A DNA stretch of 64,000 bases. Origin: Pandoraea terrae (GTDB taxonomy: Bacteria > Pseudomonadota > Gammaproteobacteria > Burkholderiales > Burkholderiaceae). The notes under the pieces are model-generated. The model saw nothing but the letters and a program-made list of their open reading frames with translations, ran no database searches and had not been told where the DNA came from. The translations under genes were made by a program, and so were the position numbers. Positions 16,659-26,369 of this stretch are shown in pieces. Each line of letters begins with the position of its first letter. The stretch's first letter is position 1. The stretch spans positions 345,112 through 409,111 of the forward strand of contig NZ_CABPRZ010000002.1 of NCBI RefSeq assembly GCF_902459695.1. The letters are read 5' to 3'.

Positions 16659-17633
16659 ATGGCCATACAGGATGGTTTCGTCGGCAGTATCGGCAATACG
16701 CCGCTGATCCGGCTTGGCAAGCTCAGTGCCCAGACCGGGTGCGAGATTCTCGGCAAAGCCGAATTCCTGAATCCTGGCGGATCGGTGAAAGACCGTGCCG
16801 CCCTCTACATCATTCAGGATGCCGAGCGGCGCGGCACTCTCAAGGCCGGCGGCACGGTGGTCGAAGGCACAGCCGGCAACACCGGCATCGGATTGGCGCA
16901 TATTTGCGCCGCACGCGGATACCGATGCGTGATCGTCATTCCCGAAACCCAGTCGCAGGAAAAAATGGATCTGCTGCGCGTGCTCGGCGCCGAGGTGCGC
17001 CCGGTGCCCGCGGTGCCGTACAAAGATCCCGACAACTATCAGAAGATTGCCGGCCGATTGGCGCAGGAGACCGACAACGCGATCTGGGCCAATCAATTCG
17101 ACAACCTCGTCAACCGGCAGGCTCACTTTGAGACGACCGGACCGGAAATCTGGCGCGACACCGCAGGGAAGGTGGATGCGTTCGTCTGTTCCACCGGTAC
17201 CGGTGGCACGCTCGCGGGCGTTGCGCGGTATCTCAAGGAACAAAACCCGGCCGTCAAAACGATCCTGGCGGATCCGCACGGCAGCGGCCTGTACAGCTTC
17301 GTGAAGACCGGCGACATCCAGGCGGAGGGCAATTCCATCACGGAAGGCATCGGCTCCACCCGCGTGACCGCCAACCTCGAAGGCACCCCCATCGACGATG
17401 CCATCCGCGTCGATGACCAGACTTGCGTCACGATGGTGTATCGACTGTTGCGGGAAGAAGGTCTGTTCGTCGGCGGCTCGACCGGAATCAACGTGGCGGC
17501 AGCCGTCCGGCTCGCACGCGAAATGGGACCCGGTCACACCATCGTCACGCTGCTGTGCGACCGCGGCAATCTTTATTTTGCCCGGCTGTTCAATGCGGCC
17601 TGGCTTGCGGAGAAGGGGCTGGTGGCAGGCTGA
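16659..17633 (+). CDS. cysteine synthase family protein (O-acetylserine sulfhydrylase-like)
   Basis: 324 aa fold-type II PLP enzyme. The PLP lysine is in NPGGSVKDRAA, the substrate loop in EGTAGNTGIGLA, and the phosphate-binding loop in STGTGGTLAG, as in cysteine synthases. The N-terminus (FVGSIGNTPLIRLGKL) is also typical. The ATG at 16659 follows GGCAGGAGG; the longer open frame upstream has no support. Family members make cysteine from O-acetylserine and sulfide, though close homologues make other amino acids by beta-replacement. It faces away from the collagen-like operon, so it could supply cysteine sulfur for the PP-loop enzyme (inference), or be an unrelated housekeeping gene. Confidence 0.88.
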   Translation: MAIQDGFVGSIGNTPLIRLGKLSAQTGCEILGKAEFLNPGGSVKDRAALYIIQDAERRGTLKAGGTVVEGTAGNTGIGLAHICAARGYRCVIVIPETQSQEKMDLLRVLGAEVRPVPAVPYKDPDNYQKIAGRLAQETDNAIWANQFDNLVNRQAHFETTGPEIWRDTAGKVDAFVCSTGTGGTLAGVARYLKEQNPAVKTILADPHGSGLYSFVKTGDIQAEGNSITEGIGSTRVTANLEGTPIDDAIRVDDQTCVTMVYRLLREEGLFVGGSTGINVAAAVRLAREMGPGHTIVTLLCDRGNLYFARLFNAAWLAEKGLVAG

Positions 17634-17650
17634 CAAGGCGCCGCAGCGCC

Positions 17651-18658
17651 TCACACCACCACTTCAGGCGTGGTATCGGCCCCTTCCCTGCGCCACCGCA
17701 TATCGCTTGCGGAGGCGACGGTCGGTTTGCATTCGATCGACGTCTCGTCCAGTCCTTGCAGCAGCGGGCATCGCTCGAACAACTCGGCCACCCAATCGAC
17801 AAACACCCGCACCTTCGGCGACAAATGTCGATTGTGCGGATACACGGCCGAAATCGGCATGGGAGGCGGCTTCCACTCAGGCAGCAGTTCCACCAACTGC
17901 CCGCTTTGCAAGTACGGCAGCGCCATGAAGCGCGCGATCTGGATGATGCCGAAGCCTTCGAGCCCGCACGTCAGATACGCCTCGGCGTCATTGACCGCGA
18001 CCGGGCCCGCCATGCGGATCTCGACCTCCTTGCCGTCGACGAGAAACTCGTCATCGAGCACGCGGCCCGTTCGGCTGGAAAAATAGTGCACCGCAATATG
18101 TTGCTGGAGATCATCCAGTGTGCGCGGCACGCCCATGCGTTCCAGATAGCCGGGGGCGGCACACGTCAGCCCCTGGAACAGGCCGATTCGGCGCGCCACC
18201 AGGCTCGAATCCTGCAGCGTGCCCACGCGCAGCACGCAGTCCACGCCTTCCTGAATCAGATCGACCGGTTTGTCGCCCATGCCGATCATCAATTCGACTT
18301 CCGGATACTTCGTGTGGAATTCACACAACGCCGGCAGCACGATCAATTTTCCCATCGAGCCCGGCATGTCGACGCGTAACTTGCCGCGTACACGCTGGCT
18401 CCCCTCCCGAAACGATGATTCGGTCTCCTCAATGTCGGCCAGGATCCGCAGACAGCGTTCGTAGTAGGCCGCGCCGTCCGGCGTCAGGTTGAGACGGCGC
18501 GTGGTTCGCTGCAGCAAACGGGTGCCGAGATGCGCTTCGAGATTCTGGATGACGGTGGTCACGGACGTGCGCGGCATTTCGAGCATGTCAGCCGCGCGCG
18601 AGAAGCTGTTGGCCTCCACCACGCGCGTGAATACCTGCATCGCTTGTAGGCGATCCAT
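17651..18658 (-). CDS. bpeT: LysR-type regulator of the RND efflux operon (BpeT/CeoR-like)
   Basis: 335 aa. N-terminal winged helix (MDRLQAMQVFTRVVEANSFS...), a helix-turn-helix around PRTSVTTVIQNLEAHLGTRLLQRTTR, and a LysR effector-binding domain. The start is the ATG at 18658; a TTG four codons upstream is less likely. Its position divergent from an llpE-RND-operon is the same as BpeT/CeoR in Burkholderia, where this regulator activates bpeEF-oprC/ceoAB-opcM in response to inducers such as salicylate. The 178-nt spacer should hold its binding sites. Confidence 0.85.
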   Translation of the reverse strand: MDRLQAMQVFTRVVEANSFSRAADMLEMPRTSVTTVIQNLEAHLGTRLLQRTTRRLNLTPDGAAYYERCLRILADIEETESSFREGSQRVRGKLRVDMPGSMGKLIVLPALCEFHTKYPEVELMIGMGDKPVDLIQEGVDCVLRVGTLQDSSLVARRIGLFQGLTCAAPGYLERMGVPRTLDDLQQHIAVHYFSSRTGRVLDDEFLVDGKEVEIRMAGPVAVNDAEAYLTCGLEGFGIIQIARFMALPYLQSGQLVELLPEWKPPPMPISAVYPHNRHLSPKVRVFVDWVAELFERCPLLQGLDETSIECKPTVASASDMRWRREGADTTPEVVV

Positions 18659-18669
18659 ACGATTCCCCA

Positions 18670-18683
18670 AATATATGAATATT
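18670..18683. promoter_or_regulatory. candidate LysR operator between bpeT and llpE
   Basis: AATAT-ATGA-ATATT, a perfect 5-bp inverted repeat in an otherwise GC-rich gap, 11 nt upstream of the bpeT start and facing llpE. An AT-rich dyad in this place fits LysR autoregulation, although the standard T-N11-A spacing was not assigned. Confidence 0.4.
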
Positions 18684-18836
18684 CCACCAGGGCATAAACC
18701 AATGCCGGCGCGGGTAGCGCGGATTAGTCGTCATGGCCGAATAGTGTTGCCAAATTATAGGCGTTTATCCGCGCGTGCGTGGTGACTAGACTTCGGTTCA
18801 TTCTCTCTGCCAAAGGGGCGCTCAGCGCCACGCAAC

Positions 18837-19715
18837 ATGTCAGCCACTGCCCAGCCGAAAATGTCGGCGCCCATCGCCGGGGTTCGCACCGACGACGTCA
18901 CTATCGAAGGCCACGCCGGCCAGATCGCACTGCGCCTGTACCGGCCGCAGCCGCATCAGGCGGCGCCGTCGGGTGAAGACGGCGTTGTCGTGCCGCTCGG
19001 CGCACGCCTGCCGACCGTCATGTATTTCCATGGTGGCGGCTTCACCCGGGGTTCGCTCGACGATGGCGACGCGGCGGCCCACTATCTCGCCAGCCAGGTG
19101 CCGGCGCTGGTCGTGTCGGTCGCCTACTCGCTTGCCCCGCAGCACCCGTTTCCGGCCGCGCCGGAAGACGCCTATCGCGCCGCCCTCTGGGCATATCGCC
19201 ATGCCCGCCGCTTCGGCGGCGACGCACGCCGCATGGGCGTCGCGGGTCACGACGCGGGCGGCAATCTTGCAACGGCACTCGCCATGATCGCGCGTGATCG
19301 CGGCGAGATCGAGATTGGGGCACAGGCGCTGCTCGCGCCGCTGCTCGATCCGAGCATGACTCGCCTGGGCGACGTCAAACTGCCCTCCGACGTCGAAGCC
19401 CGCGAATGCGCCGCCTGCTACCGCGCCTATCTGCCGCACGCGGCGCAACGACTGCATCCGTATGCCGCGCCGCTCGAATCTCGCCGGCTGGCGGGCCTGC
19501 CCCCGGCGCTTATTGCCTCGGCCGAACACGACCTGCTGCACGTGGAGGCCGAGAAGTACGCCGGCGAACTGATCGCCGCCGGGGTCCCGACGCAAGTCAC
19601 GCGCCATCGCAGCGCCTCGCATGGCGCACTGGCCGCCCTGCCCGCCGCGCTCTCCGAAGTTGCGGCCTTTTTTACCCGTCAACTGGCGTTGCCGCCGGTC
19701 GGCCATAACAAGTAA
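18837..19715 (+). CDS. llpE: LlpE-like alpha/beta hydrolase-fold protein, nucleophile Ser replaced by Asp
   Basis: 292 aa, hormone-sensitive-lipase-like fold. The oxyanion motif HGGGF is present (about 62-66), as are a C-terminal acid in SAEHDLLHVEAEKY and a His in SASHGAL. The nucleophile elbow reads GHDAGGN instead of GDSAGGN, so the serine position is Asp. It is the first gene of the efflux operon, as llpE is in Burkholderia, where it has been reported not to be needed for efflux. The ATG at 18837 is used; an ATG at codon 9 is an alternative. bpeE follows 25 nt later. Confidence 0.85.
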   Translation: MSATAQPKMSAPIAGVRTDDVTIEGHAGQIALRLYRPQPHQAAPSGEDGVVVPLGARLPTVMYFHGGGFTRGSLDDGDAAAHYLASQVPALVVSVAYSLAPQHPFPAAPEDAYRAALWAYRHARRFGGDARRMGVAGHDAGGNLATALAMIARDRGEIEIGAQALLAPLLDPSMTRLGDVKLPSDVEARECAACYRAYLPHAAQRLHPYAAPLESRRLAGLPPALIASAEHDLLHVEAEKYAGELIAAGVPTQVTRHRSASHGALAALPAALSEVAAFFTRQLALPPVGHNK

Positions 19716-19740
19716 ATCCCTGTCTACGGAGATTTTCGAC

Positions 19741-20946
19741 ATGACTATCGCTCGCAAACCCCTCGCCTTCGCCATTGCCGCCACGCTGGCCGTGATCGCC
19801 ATCGGCACGTTCACCGTCGTGCGCGTCGACGCCAGCACGCCGTCGGCCGTGCAATCCGTGCCGGCCGCGGAAGTCGACGTTGCCAACGTCCTCGCGCGCA
19901 CCATCACCGACTGGCAAAGCTATTCGGGCCGTCTCGAAGCGATCGACCGCGTCGACATCAAGCCCCTCGTCTCCGGCACGATCGTCGCCGTCCATTTCAA
20001 GGACGGCGCCCTGGTCAAGAAAGGCGATCCGCTGTTTACCATCGACCCGCGCCCGTATGCCGCCGAAGTCGACCGCGCCCAGGCACAACTCGCCGCCGCG
20101 CAGGCCCGTGACGTTTACACCAGCACGGATCTCGCCCGCGCCCAGCGCCTGATTGCGGACAACGCGATCGCCAAGCGCGACTTCGACCAGAAGGACAATG
20201 CCGCGCGTGAAGCCGCCGCGAACCTGAAGGCCGCGAAAGCTGCAGTGGAAACGGCCCGCATCAATCTCGGCTACACCCAGATCGTCGCCCCCATCGCGGG
20301 CCGCGTATCGCGCGCGGAAATCACCGTCGGCAATACGGTCTCGGCCGGCGCCGGCTCGCAACCGTTGACGACGGTCGTGTCGGTCTCGCCGATCTACGCC
20401 TCGTTCGACGTCGATGAACAGACCTTCCTGCGTTATCTGTCGAAAGACGCGCGCAGTACCGCCCCGGTGCCCGTGTCGCTCGGCCTGGCCAACGAAGACG
20501 GCTATTCGCGCACCGGCGACGTGGCCTCCGTCGACAACCGCTTCGACACGACCTCCGGCACCATCCGGGTGCGCGCACGCTTCGACAATTCGGACGGCAC
20601 GCTCGTCCCCGGCCTGTATGCCCGCATCAAGGTCGGCGGCGGTGCGCCGCATGCCGCAGTACTGGTGGACGAAGCCGCGATCGGCACCGACCAGAGCAAG
20701 AAATTCGTGATGGTGGTCGATGCACAGAACAAGGTGCAGTACCGCGAAGTCACGCTGGGCGCGCGCCACGAAGGTCTGCGCGAGATCGCGACCGGTCTCG
20801 AGGCCGGCGAGCGCATTGTCGTGAGCGGCCTGCAACGTGTGCGTCCGGGCGACGCCGTCAATCCGAAGTCCGTGCAGATGGCGGGCGCCGACACCCCGGC
20901 GCCAGGCAAGACCGTCGCCGCCAATCCGGCAGCGCCGCGTTCATAA
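19741..20946 (+). CDS. bpeE: RND efflux periplasmic adaptor (membrane fusion protein)
   Basis: 401 aa. Membrane fusion protein linking the inner-membrane RND pump to the outer-membrane channel. The N-terminal hydrophobic segment (FAIAATLAVIAIGTFTVV) is a signal/anchor without a lipobox. It is followed by the lipoyl-like half (KPLVSGTIVAVHFKDGALVKKGDPLF), a coiled-coil hairpin rich in Ala (about 105-160), the second lipoyl half (TQIVAPIAGRVSRAEITVGN), a beta-barrel and the membrane-proximal domain (GARHEGLREIATGLEAGERIVV). The ATG at 19741 follows ACGGAG. It is co-transcribed with the pump gene 29 nt downstream. Confidence 0.92.
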   Translation: MTIARKPLAFAIAATLAVIAIGTFTVVRVDASTPSAVQSVPAAEVDVANVLARTITDWQSYSGRLEAIDRVDIKPLVSGTIVAVHFKDGALVKKGDPLFTIDPRPYAAEVDRAQAQLAAAQARDVYTSTDLARAQRLIADNAIAKRDFDQKDNAAREAAANLKAAKAAVETARINLGYTQIVAPIAGRVSRAEITVGNTVSAGAGSQPLTTVVSVSPIYASFDVDEQTFLRYLSKDARSTAPVPVSLGLANEDGYSRTGDVASVDNRFDTTSGTIRVRARFDNSDGTLVPGLYARIKVGGGAPHAAVLVDEAAIGTDQSKKFVMVVDAQNKVQYREVTLGARHEGLREIATGLEAGERIVVSGLQRVRPGDAVNPKSVQMAGADTPAPGKTVAANPAAPRS

Positions 20947-20975
20947 AAACGCCGCGACCCTGATCGAGTTTCGTC

Positions 20976-23900
20976 ATGAACATATCAAAATTCTTTATCG
21001 ACCGACCCATTTTCGCGGGCGTGCTCTCGATCGTGACACTGCTGGCCGGCCTCATCGCCGTCTTCCAGCTGCCGATCTCGGAATACCCTGAAGTCGTGCC
21101 GCCGTCGGTCGTGGTGCACGCCCAATATCCGGGGGCGAACCCGAAAGTGATCGCCGAAACGGTCGCCGCGCCGCTCGAAGAGCAGATCAACGGCGTCGAA
21201 AACATGTTGTACATGCAGTCGCAGGCCAATAGCGACGGCAACCTCACGACGACCGTGACGTTCCGCCTCGGTACCGATCCGGACAAGGCCCAGCAGCTCG
21301 TACAGAACCGTGTCTCGCAAGCGCTGCCGCGCCTGCCGGAAGACGTGCAGCGCCTCGGCGTGACGACGATCAAATCGTCGCCGACGCTGACCATGGTCGT
21401 CCACCTGATCTCGCCGAACGACCGCTACGACATGACGTATCTGCGCAACTACGCGCTGATCAACGTCAAGGACCGTCTGTCGCGCATCAACGGCGTCGGC
21501 GAGGTCCAGTTGTGGGGCGCCGGCGACTATTCGATGCGCGTGTGGCTGGACCCGGCCAAAGTGGCCGAGCGTGGCATGACCGCTTCCGACGTCGTCAAGG
21601 CGATCCGCGAGCAGAACGTACAGGTCGCCGCCGGCGTCATCGGCGCCTCGCCGAGCCTGCCGGGCACGCCGTTGCAGTTGAACGTGAACGCCCGTGGCCG
21701 GCTGACGAGCGAAGATGAATTCCGCGACATCATCCTGAAGACCTCGCCCGACGGCGCCGTCACGCACCTGCGCGACGTCGCCCGCGTACAGCTCGACGCA
21801 TCGCAATACGGCCTGCGTTCGCTGCTCGACAACAAGCCTGCCGTGGCGTTGGCGATCAACCAGTCCCCCGGGGCGAACTCGCTGCGGATTTCCGACCAGG
21901 TCCGTGAGGCCATGAAGGAACTGCAGGCCGACATGCCGCCGGGCGTCGAATACCGGATCGTCTACGATCCGACGCAGTTCGTGCGCTCGTCGATCAAGGC
22001 CGTCGTCCATACCTTGCTTGAAGCCATCGCGCTGGTCGTGCTGGTCGTGATCGTGTTCCTGCAAACGTGGCGTGCGTCGATCATCCCGCTGCTGGCGGTG
22101 CCCGTATCGATCATCGGCACATTCGCGCTGCTGCTCGGCTTCGGCTATTCCATCAACGCGCTCTCGCTGTTCGGCATGGTGCTGGCGATCGGGATCGTGG
22201 TCGACGATGCAATCGTCGTGGTGGAAAACGTCGAGCGCAACATCGCCTCCGGCTTGTCGCCAAAGGAAGCGACCTACCAGGCCATGCGCGAAGTCAGCGG
22301 GCCGATCATTGCCATCGCGCTCACGCTCGTGGCCGTGTTCGTGCCGCTCGCCTTCATGTCGGGCCTGACGGGACAGTTCTACAAGCAGTTCGCCATGACG
22401 ATCGCCATCTCGACGGTCATCTCCGCATTCAACTCGCTGACGCTCTCGCCTGCCCTCTCCGCGCTACTGCTCAAGAGCCATCACGACAAGCCGGATTGGC
22501 TCACGCGCCAGATGAACCGCCTCTTCGGCCGCTTTTTCGCCGCGTTCAACCGTGTATTCCACCGCGGCTCGGAGCAATATGGCCGCGGGGTGACGCGCGT
22601 GATCAGCCGCAAGGCCGTGATGATGGCGATCTACCTCGTACTGCTGGGCGGTACTGTGCTGATGAGCAAGGTCGTTCCCGGCGGCTTCGTGCCTGCGCAG
22701 GACAAGGAGTACCTGGTTGCCTTCGCGCAACTGCCGACCGGCGCATCGCTCGACCGTACGGAAAAGGTCATCCGCGACATGACGGACATCGCCCTCAAGC
22801 AACCGGGCGTGCAGAGCGCCGTCGCGTTCCCGGGCTTGTCCGTCAACGGTTTCACGAACTCGTCGTCGGCCGGCATCGTGTTCGTCACGCTCAAGCCGTT
22901 CTCCGAGCGTCATGACAAGACGCTGTCGGCCGGCGCGATCGCCGGCACATTGAACGGCAAATTCTCGCAAATGAAGGATTCGTTCATCGCCGTGTTTCCG
23001 CCGCCGCCCGTGTTGGGTCTCGGCACGCTCGGCGGCTTCAAGCTGCAGGTGGAAGACCGCGGCGCCGTCGGCTACGAGGCGCTGAACGCGGCCACGCAGG
23101 CGTTCATCAAGAAAGCCTCGCAGACCAAGGAACTGGGCCCGACGTTCTCGTCCTACCAGATCGACGTGCCGCAATTGAACGTCGACCTCGACCGCGTGAA
23201 GGCCAAACAGCTTGGCGTGCCCGTCACCGACGTGTTCGACACGATGCAGATCTACCTCGGCTCGCTGTATGTCAACGATTTCAACCAGTTCGGCCGCGTG
23301 TATCAGGTGCGTGTGCAGGCGGATGCGCCCTACCGCGCCCACGCCGACGACATCGGCCTGCTCAAGACACGCAATGGCAATGGCGAGATGGTGCCGCTGT
23401 CATCGCTGGTGAAGGTGTCGCCGACCTACGGTCCGGAAATGGTCGTGCGTTACAACGGCTTCACCGCAGCCGACATCAACGGCGGCCCGGCACCCGGATA
23501 TTCATCGGGCCAGGCGCAGGCTGCGGTCGAACGCATTGCGGCGCAGACCCTGCCGCATGGCGTGAAGTTCGAATGGACCGACCTGACGTTCCAGCAGATC
23601 CTGGCCGGCAACTCGGCGATGTGGGTGTTCCCGATCAGCGTGCTGCTCGTGTTCCTGGTGCTTGCGGCGCAGTACGAAAGCCTGACCCTGCCGCTGGCGG
23701 TGATCATGATCGTCCCCATGAGCATCTTGTCCGCGCTGTTCGGCGTATGGCTGACGCGCGGCGACAACAACATCTTCACGCAGATCGGCTTGATGGTACT
23801 GGTGGGACTCTCGGCGAAGAACGCCATCCTGATCGTGGAATTCGCCCGGGAACTGGAACTGCAGGGACGGACCGCGCTGCAAGCGGCGATCGAGGCGAGC

Positions 23901-24161
23901 CGCTTGCGTCTGCGCCCCATCCTGATGACGTCGATCGCCTTCATCATGGGTGTGGTGCCGCTCGTGACATCGACGGGCGCCGGTTCGGAAATGCGTCACG
24001 CCATGGGTGTCGCGGTGTTCTTCGGGATGCTCGGCGTGACCGGCTTCGGCCTGATGATGACCCCCGTGTTCTACGTACTGTTGCGCACGATGGCTGGCAA
24101 GCGCGCGCTGCATAGCGCCCATGCGCCGACGGTCCCGGCCAACGTCACGGCTGAAGTTTGA
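20976..24161 (+). CDS. bpeF: RND multidrug efflux permease (HAE1 family)
   Basis: 1061 aa proton-driven inner-membrane pump. It starts MNISKFFIDRPIFAGVLS. The proton-relay helix GIVVDDAIVVVENVERN carries the two Asp residues, and GLSAKNAILIVEFA carries the Lys of the second repeat. There are two large periplasmic loops, as usual. Full length for the family. The closest described systems by gene order are BpeF (B. pseudomallei) and CeoB (B. cenocepacia), which export chloramphenicol, trimethoprim and fluoroquinolones; the substrate range here is inferred. The outer-membrane factor gene begins 11 nt after the stop. Confidence 0.94.
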   Translation: MNISKFFIDRPIFAGVLSIVTLLAGLIAVFQLPISEYPEVVPPSVVVHAQYPGANPKVIAETVAAPLEEQINGVENMLYMQSQANSDGNLTTTVTFRLGTDPDKAQQLVQNRVSQALPRLPEDVQRLGVTTIKSSPTLTMVVHLISPNDRYDMTYLRNYALINVKDRLSRINGVGEVQLWGAGDYSMRVWLDPAKVAERGMTASDVVKAIREQNVQVAAGVIGASPSLPGTPLQLNVNARGRLTSEDEFRDIILKTSPDGAVTHLRDVARVQLDASQYGLRSLLDNKPAVALAINQSPGANSLRISDQVREAMKELQADMPPGVEYRIVYDPTQFVRSSIKAVVHTLLEAIALVVLVVIVFLQTWRASIIPLLAVPVSIIGTFALLLGFGYSINALSLFGMVLAIGIVVDDAIVVVENVERNIASGLSPKEATYQAMREVSGPIIAIALTLVAVFVPLAFMSGLTGQFYKQFAMTIAISTVISAFNSLTLSPALSALLLKSHHDKPDWLTRQMNRLFGRFFAAFNRVFHRGSEQYGRGVTRVISRKAVMMAIYLVLLGGTVLMSKVVPGGFVPAQDKEYLVAFAQLPTGASLDRTEKVIRDMTDIALKQPGVQSAVAFPGLSVNGFTNSSSAGIVFVTLKPFSERHDKTLSAGAIAGTLNGKFSQMKDSFIAVFPPPPVLGLGTLGGFKLQVEDRGAVGYEALNAATQAFIKKASQTKELGPTFSSYQIDVPQLNVDLDRVKAKQLGVPVTDVFDTMQIYLGSLYVNDFNQFGRVYQVRVQADAPYRAHADDIGLLKTRNGNGEMVPLSSLVKVSPTYGPEMVVRYNGFTAADINGGPAPGYSSGQAQAAVERIAAQTLPHGVKFEWTDLTFQQILAGNSAMWVFPISVLLVFLVLAAQYESLTLPLAVIMIVPMSILSALFGVWLTRGDNNIFTQIGLMVLVGLSAKNAILIVEFARELELQGRTALQAAIEASRLRLRPILMTSIAFIMGVVPLVTSTGAGSEMRHAMGVAVFFGMLGVTGFGLMMTPVFYVLLRTMAGKRALHSAHAPTVPANVTAEV

Positions 24162-24172
24162 GGAATCGAATC

Positions 24173-25705
24173 ATGAAGACGATGTGGATGAAACGCGGCT
24201 TCGGCGTCTCCGGGCTGCTTGGCGCCCTGCTGGTGGTTGCCGGCTGCTCGATGGCCCCGACCTATGAAACCCCGGCCGTCTCAATGCCGACGGCATTCAA
24301 GGAAGCGGCGCTCGCCTCGCACGAAGCGGGCACGTGGAAACCGGCGCAGCCGTCGGAAGCCGTCGCGCGCGGCGAATGGTGGAAGGCATTCGGCGACGCC
24401 ACCCTCGACAGGCTCGAGACCGAGGCGCTTGCCGCCAACCAGAGCTTGAAGGCGGCGGCAGCGCGCGTGAAGGAAGCGCGCGGTGTACAGCAGCAAGCGC
24501 GCGCCGGCCTCTTCCCGAAGATCGATGCGGGCTTCGGTCCCACGCGCGAGAAAGCGTCGCCGGCCTCGCAAGGCTTGCCGGCCGACGGCAACGTTGCGCC
24601 GCAGACGCTGTGGCGCGCGCAAGCCACCGTCGCGTACGAGGTCGATCTGTTCGGCCGTGTTTCGGACAGTATCGCCGCCGCACGCGCTGACGCCGATCAA
24701 AGCGAAGCGCTATTCCGTTCGGTGCAATTGGCATTGCAGGCCGACGTCGCGCAGAACTACTTCAACTTGCGCGAACTCGATGCTGAACAGGATCTGTTCA
24801 CGCGCACCGTGACGTTGCGGGCGGAGGCCCTGAAGCTGGTACAGCGGCGCTTTGAGGAAGGCGATATCGGCGAGCTCGACGTTGCCCGCGCCAAGGCCGA
24901 ACTGGCGACCGCGCAGTCGGATGCGCTGGCGGTGGCGCGTTTGCGTGCCGCGTCCGAACATAGTCTCGCAATCTTGCTCGGCAAGACGCCGGCCGAGTTT
25001 GACATGCCGGCGCGGCCGCTCGTGCCTGTCGGCGTGCAGATTCCGGCGGGCCTGCCATCCGCATTGCTGGAGCGCCGCCCCGATATCGCTGCGGCCGAGC
25101 GTGCGATGGCCGCCGCCAACGCGCGCATTGGTGTCGCCAAGTCGGCGTTCTTCCCGTCGCTGTCGTTGACGGGGGCAGGCGGGTTCGAGGCGGGCTCGCT
25201 TGGCGACCTGTTCAAGTGGTCGAGCCGCACGTTCCTGCTCGGGCCGCTCGCGGGCACGATGCTGTCGCTGCCGATCTTTGACGGCGGCGCGCGCAGCGGC
25301 AACCTGGCGCGTGCGCGTGCGCAGTACGAGGAGGATGTGGCGAACTATCGGCAGCAGGTGCTCGTTGCGTTCCAGGAGGTCGAGGACAACCTGTCGAACC
25401 TGCGTTTGCTTTCTGATCAGACGCGCGCGCAAGGCGACGCGGTGAAGGCCTCGAACCGGGCGGCGCAACTGTCGCGCACGCAGTATCAGGAGGGTTCGAT
25501 CAGCTATCTGGAAGTCATCGATGCGGAACGGTCGGTGCTTCAGTCGCAACGTAGCGCGGTGCAGTTGGCGGGCGCGCAAGCGGTGTCGACCGTCAACCTG
25601 ATCCGCGCGCTCGGCGGCGGCTGGGGTGATGCGGGCGGGCCGGCAACGTCCCCGCAGCAATCGGCGCCGCAAAGTCTCACGCCGGCAACGGTCGCGGCAC
25701 GCTGA
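24173..25705 (+). CDS. oprC: RND outer-membrane factor, NodT-family lipoprotein
   Basis: 510 aa. TolC-like channel completing the efflux system. The signal peptide ends in the lipobox VAGC, so the protein is a lipoprotein. There are two outer-membrane efflux repeats, with a central LLERRPDIAAAERAMAAANARIGVA and the second-repeat segment YQEGSISYLEVIDAERSVL, typical of NodT-type channels. The ATG at 24173 has a GAGG site; a TTG five codons earlier overlaps the bpeF stop. Equivalent to oprC/opcM of the Burkholderia locus. Confidence 0.92.
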   Translation: MKTMWMKRGFGVSGLLGALLVVAGCSMAPTYETPAVSMPTAFKEAALASHEAGTWKPAQPSEAVARGEWWKAFGDATLDRLETEALAANQSLKAAAARVKEARGVQQQARAGLFPKIDAGFGPTREKASPASQGLPADGNVAPQTLWRAQATVAYEVDLFGRVSDSIAAARADADQSEALFRSVQLALQADVAQNYFNLRELDAEQDLFTRTVTLRAEALKLVQRRFEEGDIGELDVARAKAELATAQSDALAVARLRAASEHSLAILLGKTPAEFDMPARPLVPVGVQIPAGLPSALLERRPDIAAAERAMAAANARIGVAKSAFFPSLSLTGAGGFEAGSLGDLFKWSSRTFLLGPLAGTMLSLPIFDGGARSGNLARARAQYEEDVANYRQQVLVAFQEVEDNLSNLRLLSDQTRAQGDAVKASNRAAQLSRTQYQEGSISYLEVIDAERSVLQSQRSAVQLAGAQAVSTVNLIRALGGGWGDAGGPATSPQQSAPQSLTPATVAAR

Positions 25706-25863
25706 TCGTCATTGCGAAGGCCCTGCGGTCGTGCGAGCGGCCAGGATGGATGCAATCAGCAATCCGAATGTTAGGATGGTGGCGTCAGCCGGCCTGCCGG
25801 CTGACCGCGGGTGTACCCGAACACCATTCCCGGTCTTCCGACCGCATCGACAGGGAGCCTTCG

Positions 25864-26334
25864 ATGACAACGCGACGTGCACTTCTGGCGCTCTTCACGG
25901 CAACGGCCACCGCCGGACTCGCCGGCATATCGACATTCGTCCAGGCGCAAGGCGGACCGCAGACACTGCCGTCTGGCCCGGGCCGTCCCGGCGGGCGCCC
26001 TCCCGGAAACGGCGGGGGCCGACCGCCCGGGCACGGCGGACGCCCTCCTGGACACGGTGGCCGGCCACCGGGCCACGGCGGGCGCCCTCCCATCCATGGT
26101 CGTCCACCGCCCCGCCCTCCGTTTCCGGCACCGCCGCCGTGGGCACACAAGCCATGGCGCCGGGGCGATAGGATTCCGTATGATTACCGCGGCCGCAATT
26201 ACGTGATCGAAAACTGGCGCCCCTATGGCCTGCCGCCGCCACCGTATGGCTACCAATGGGTCGGCGTGGGCAGCGATTACCTTCTGATATCCGTTCGGAG
26301 CGGCATCATCGCCCAGATTGTCATCGGGCGCTGA
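25864..26334 (+). CDS. RcnB-like periplasmic protein with GRPP/GHG repeats
   Basis: 156 aa. Signal peptide (MTTRRALLALFTATATAGLA..., probable cleavage after VQA). A central low-complexity stretch has four or more GHGGRPP units plus a Pro-rich part (about 40-95). It ends in an RcnB-type domain (RIPYDYRGRNYVIENWR, GYQWVGVGSDYLLISVRSGIIAQIVI). RcnB in E. coli helps set nickel/cobalt export; the His-rich repeat here may bind metal. It is not part of an operon with oprC (158-nt gap) and is followed by repeat copy A. Confidence 0.82.
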   Translation: MTTRRALLALFTATATAGLAGISTFVQAQGGPQTLPSGPGRPGGRPPGNGGGRPPGHGGRPPGHGGRPPGHGGRPPIHGRPPPRPPFPAPPPWAHKPWRRGDRIPYDYRGRNYVIENWRPYGLPPPPYGYQWVGVGSDYLLISVRSGIIAQIVIGR

Positions 26335-26369
26335 TACCTTCGGGGCCGGCAGTGTGTCGCTTGCGTATC

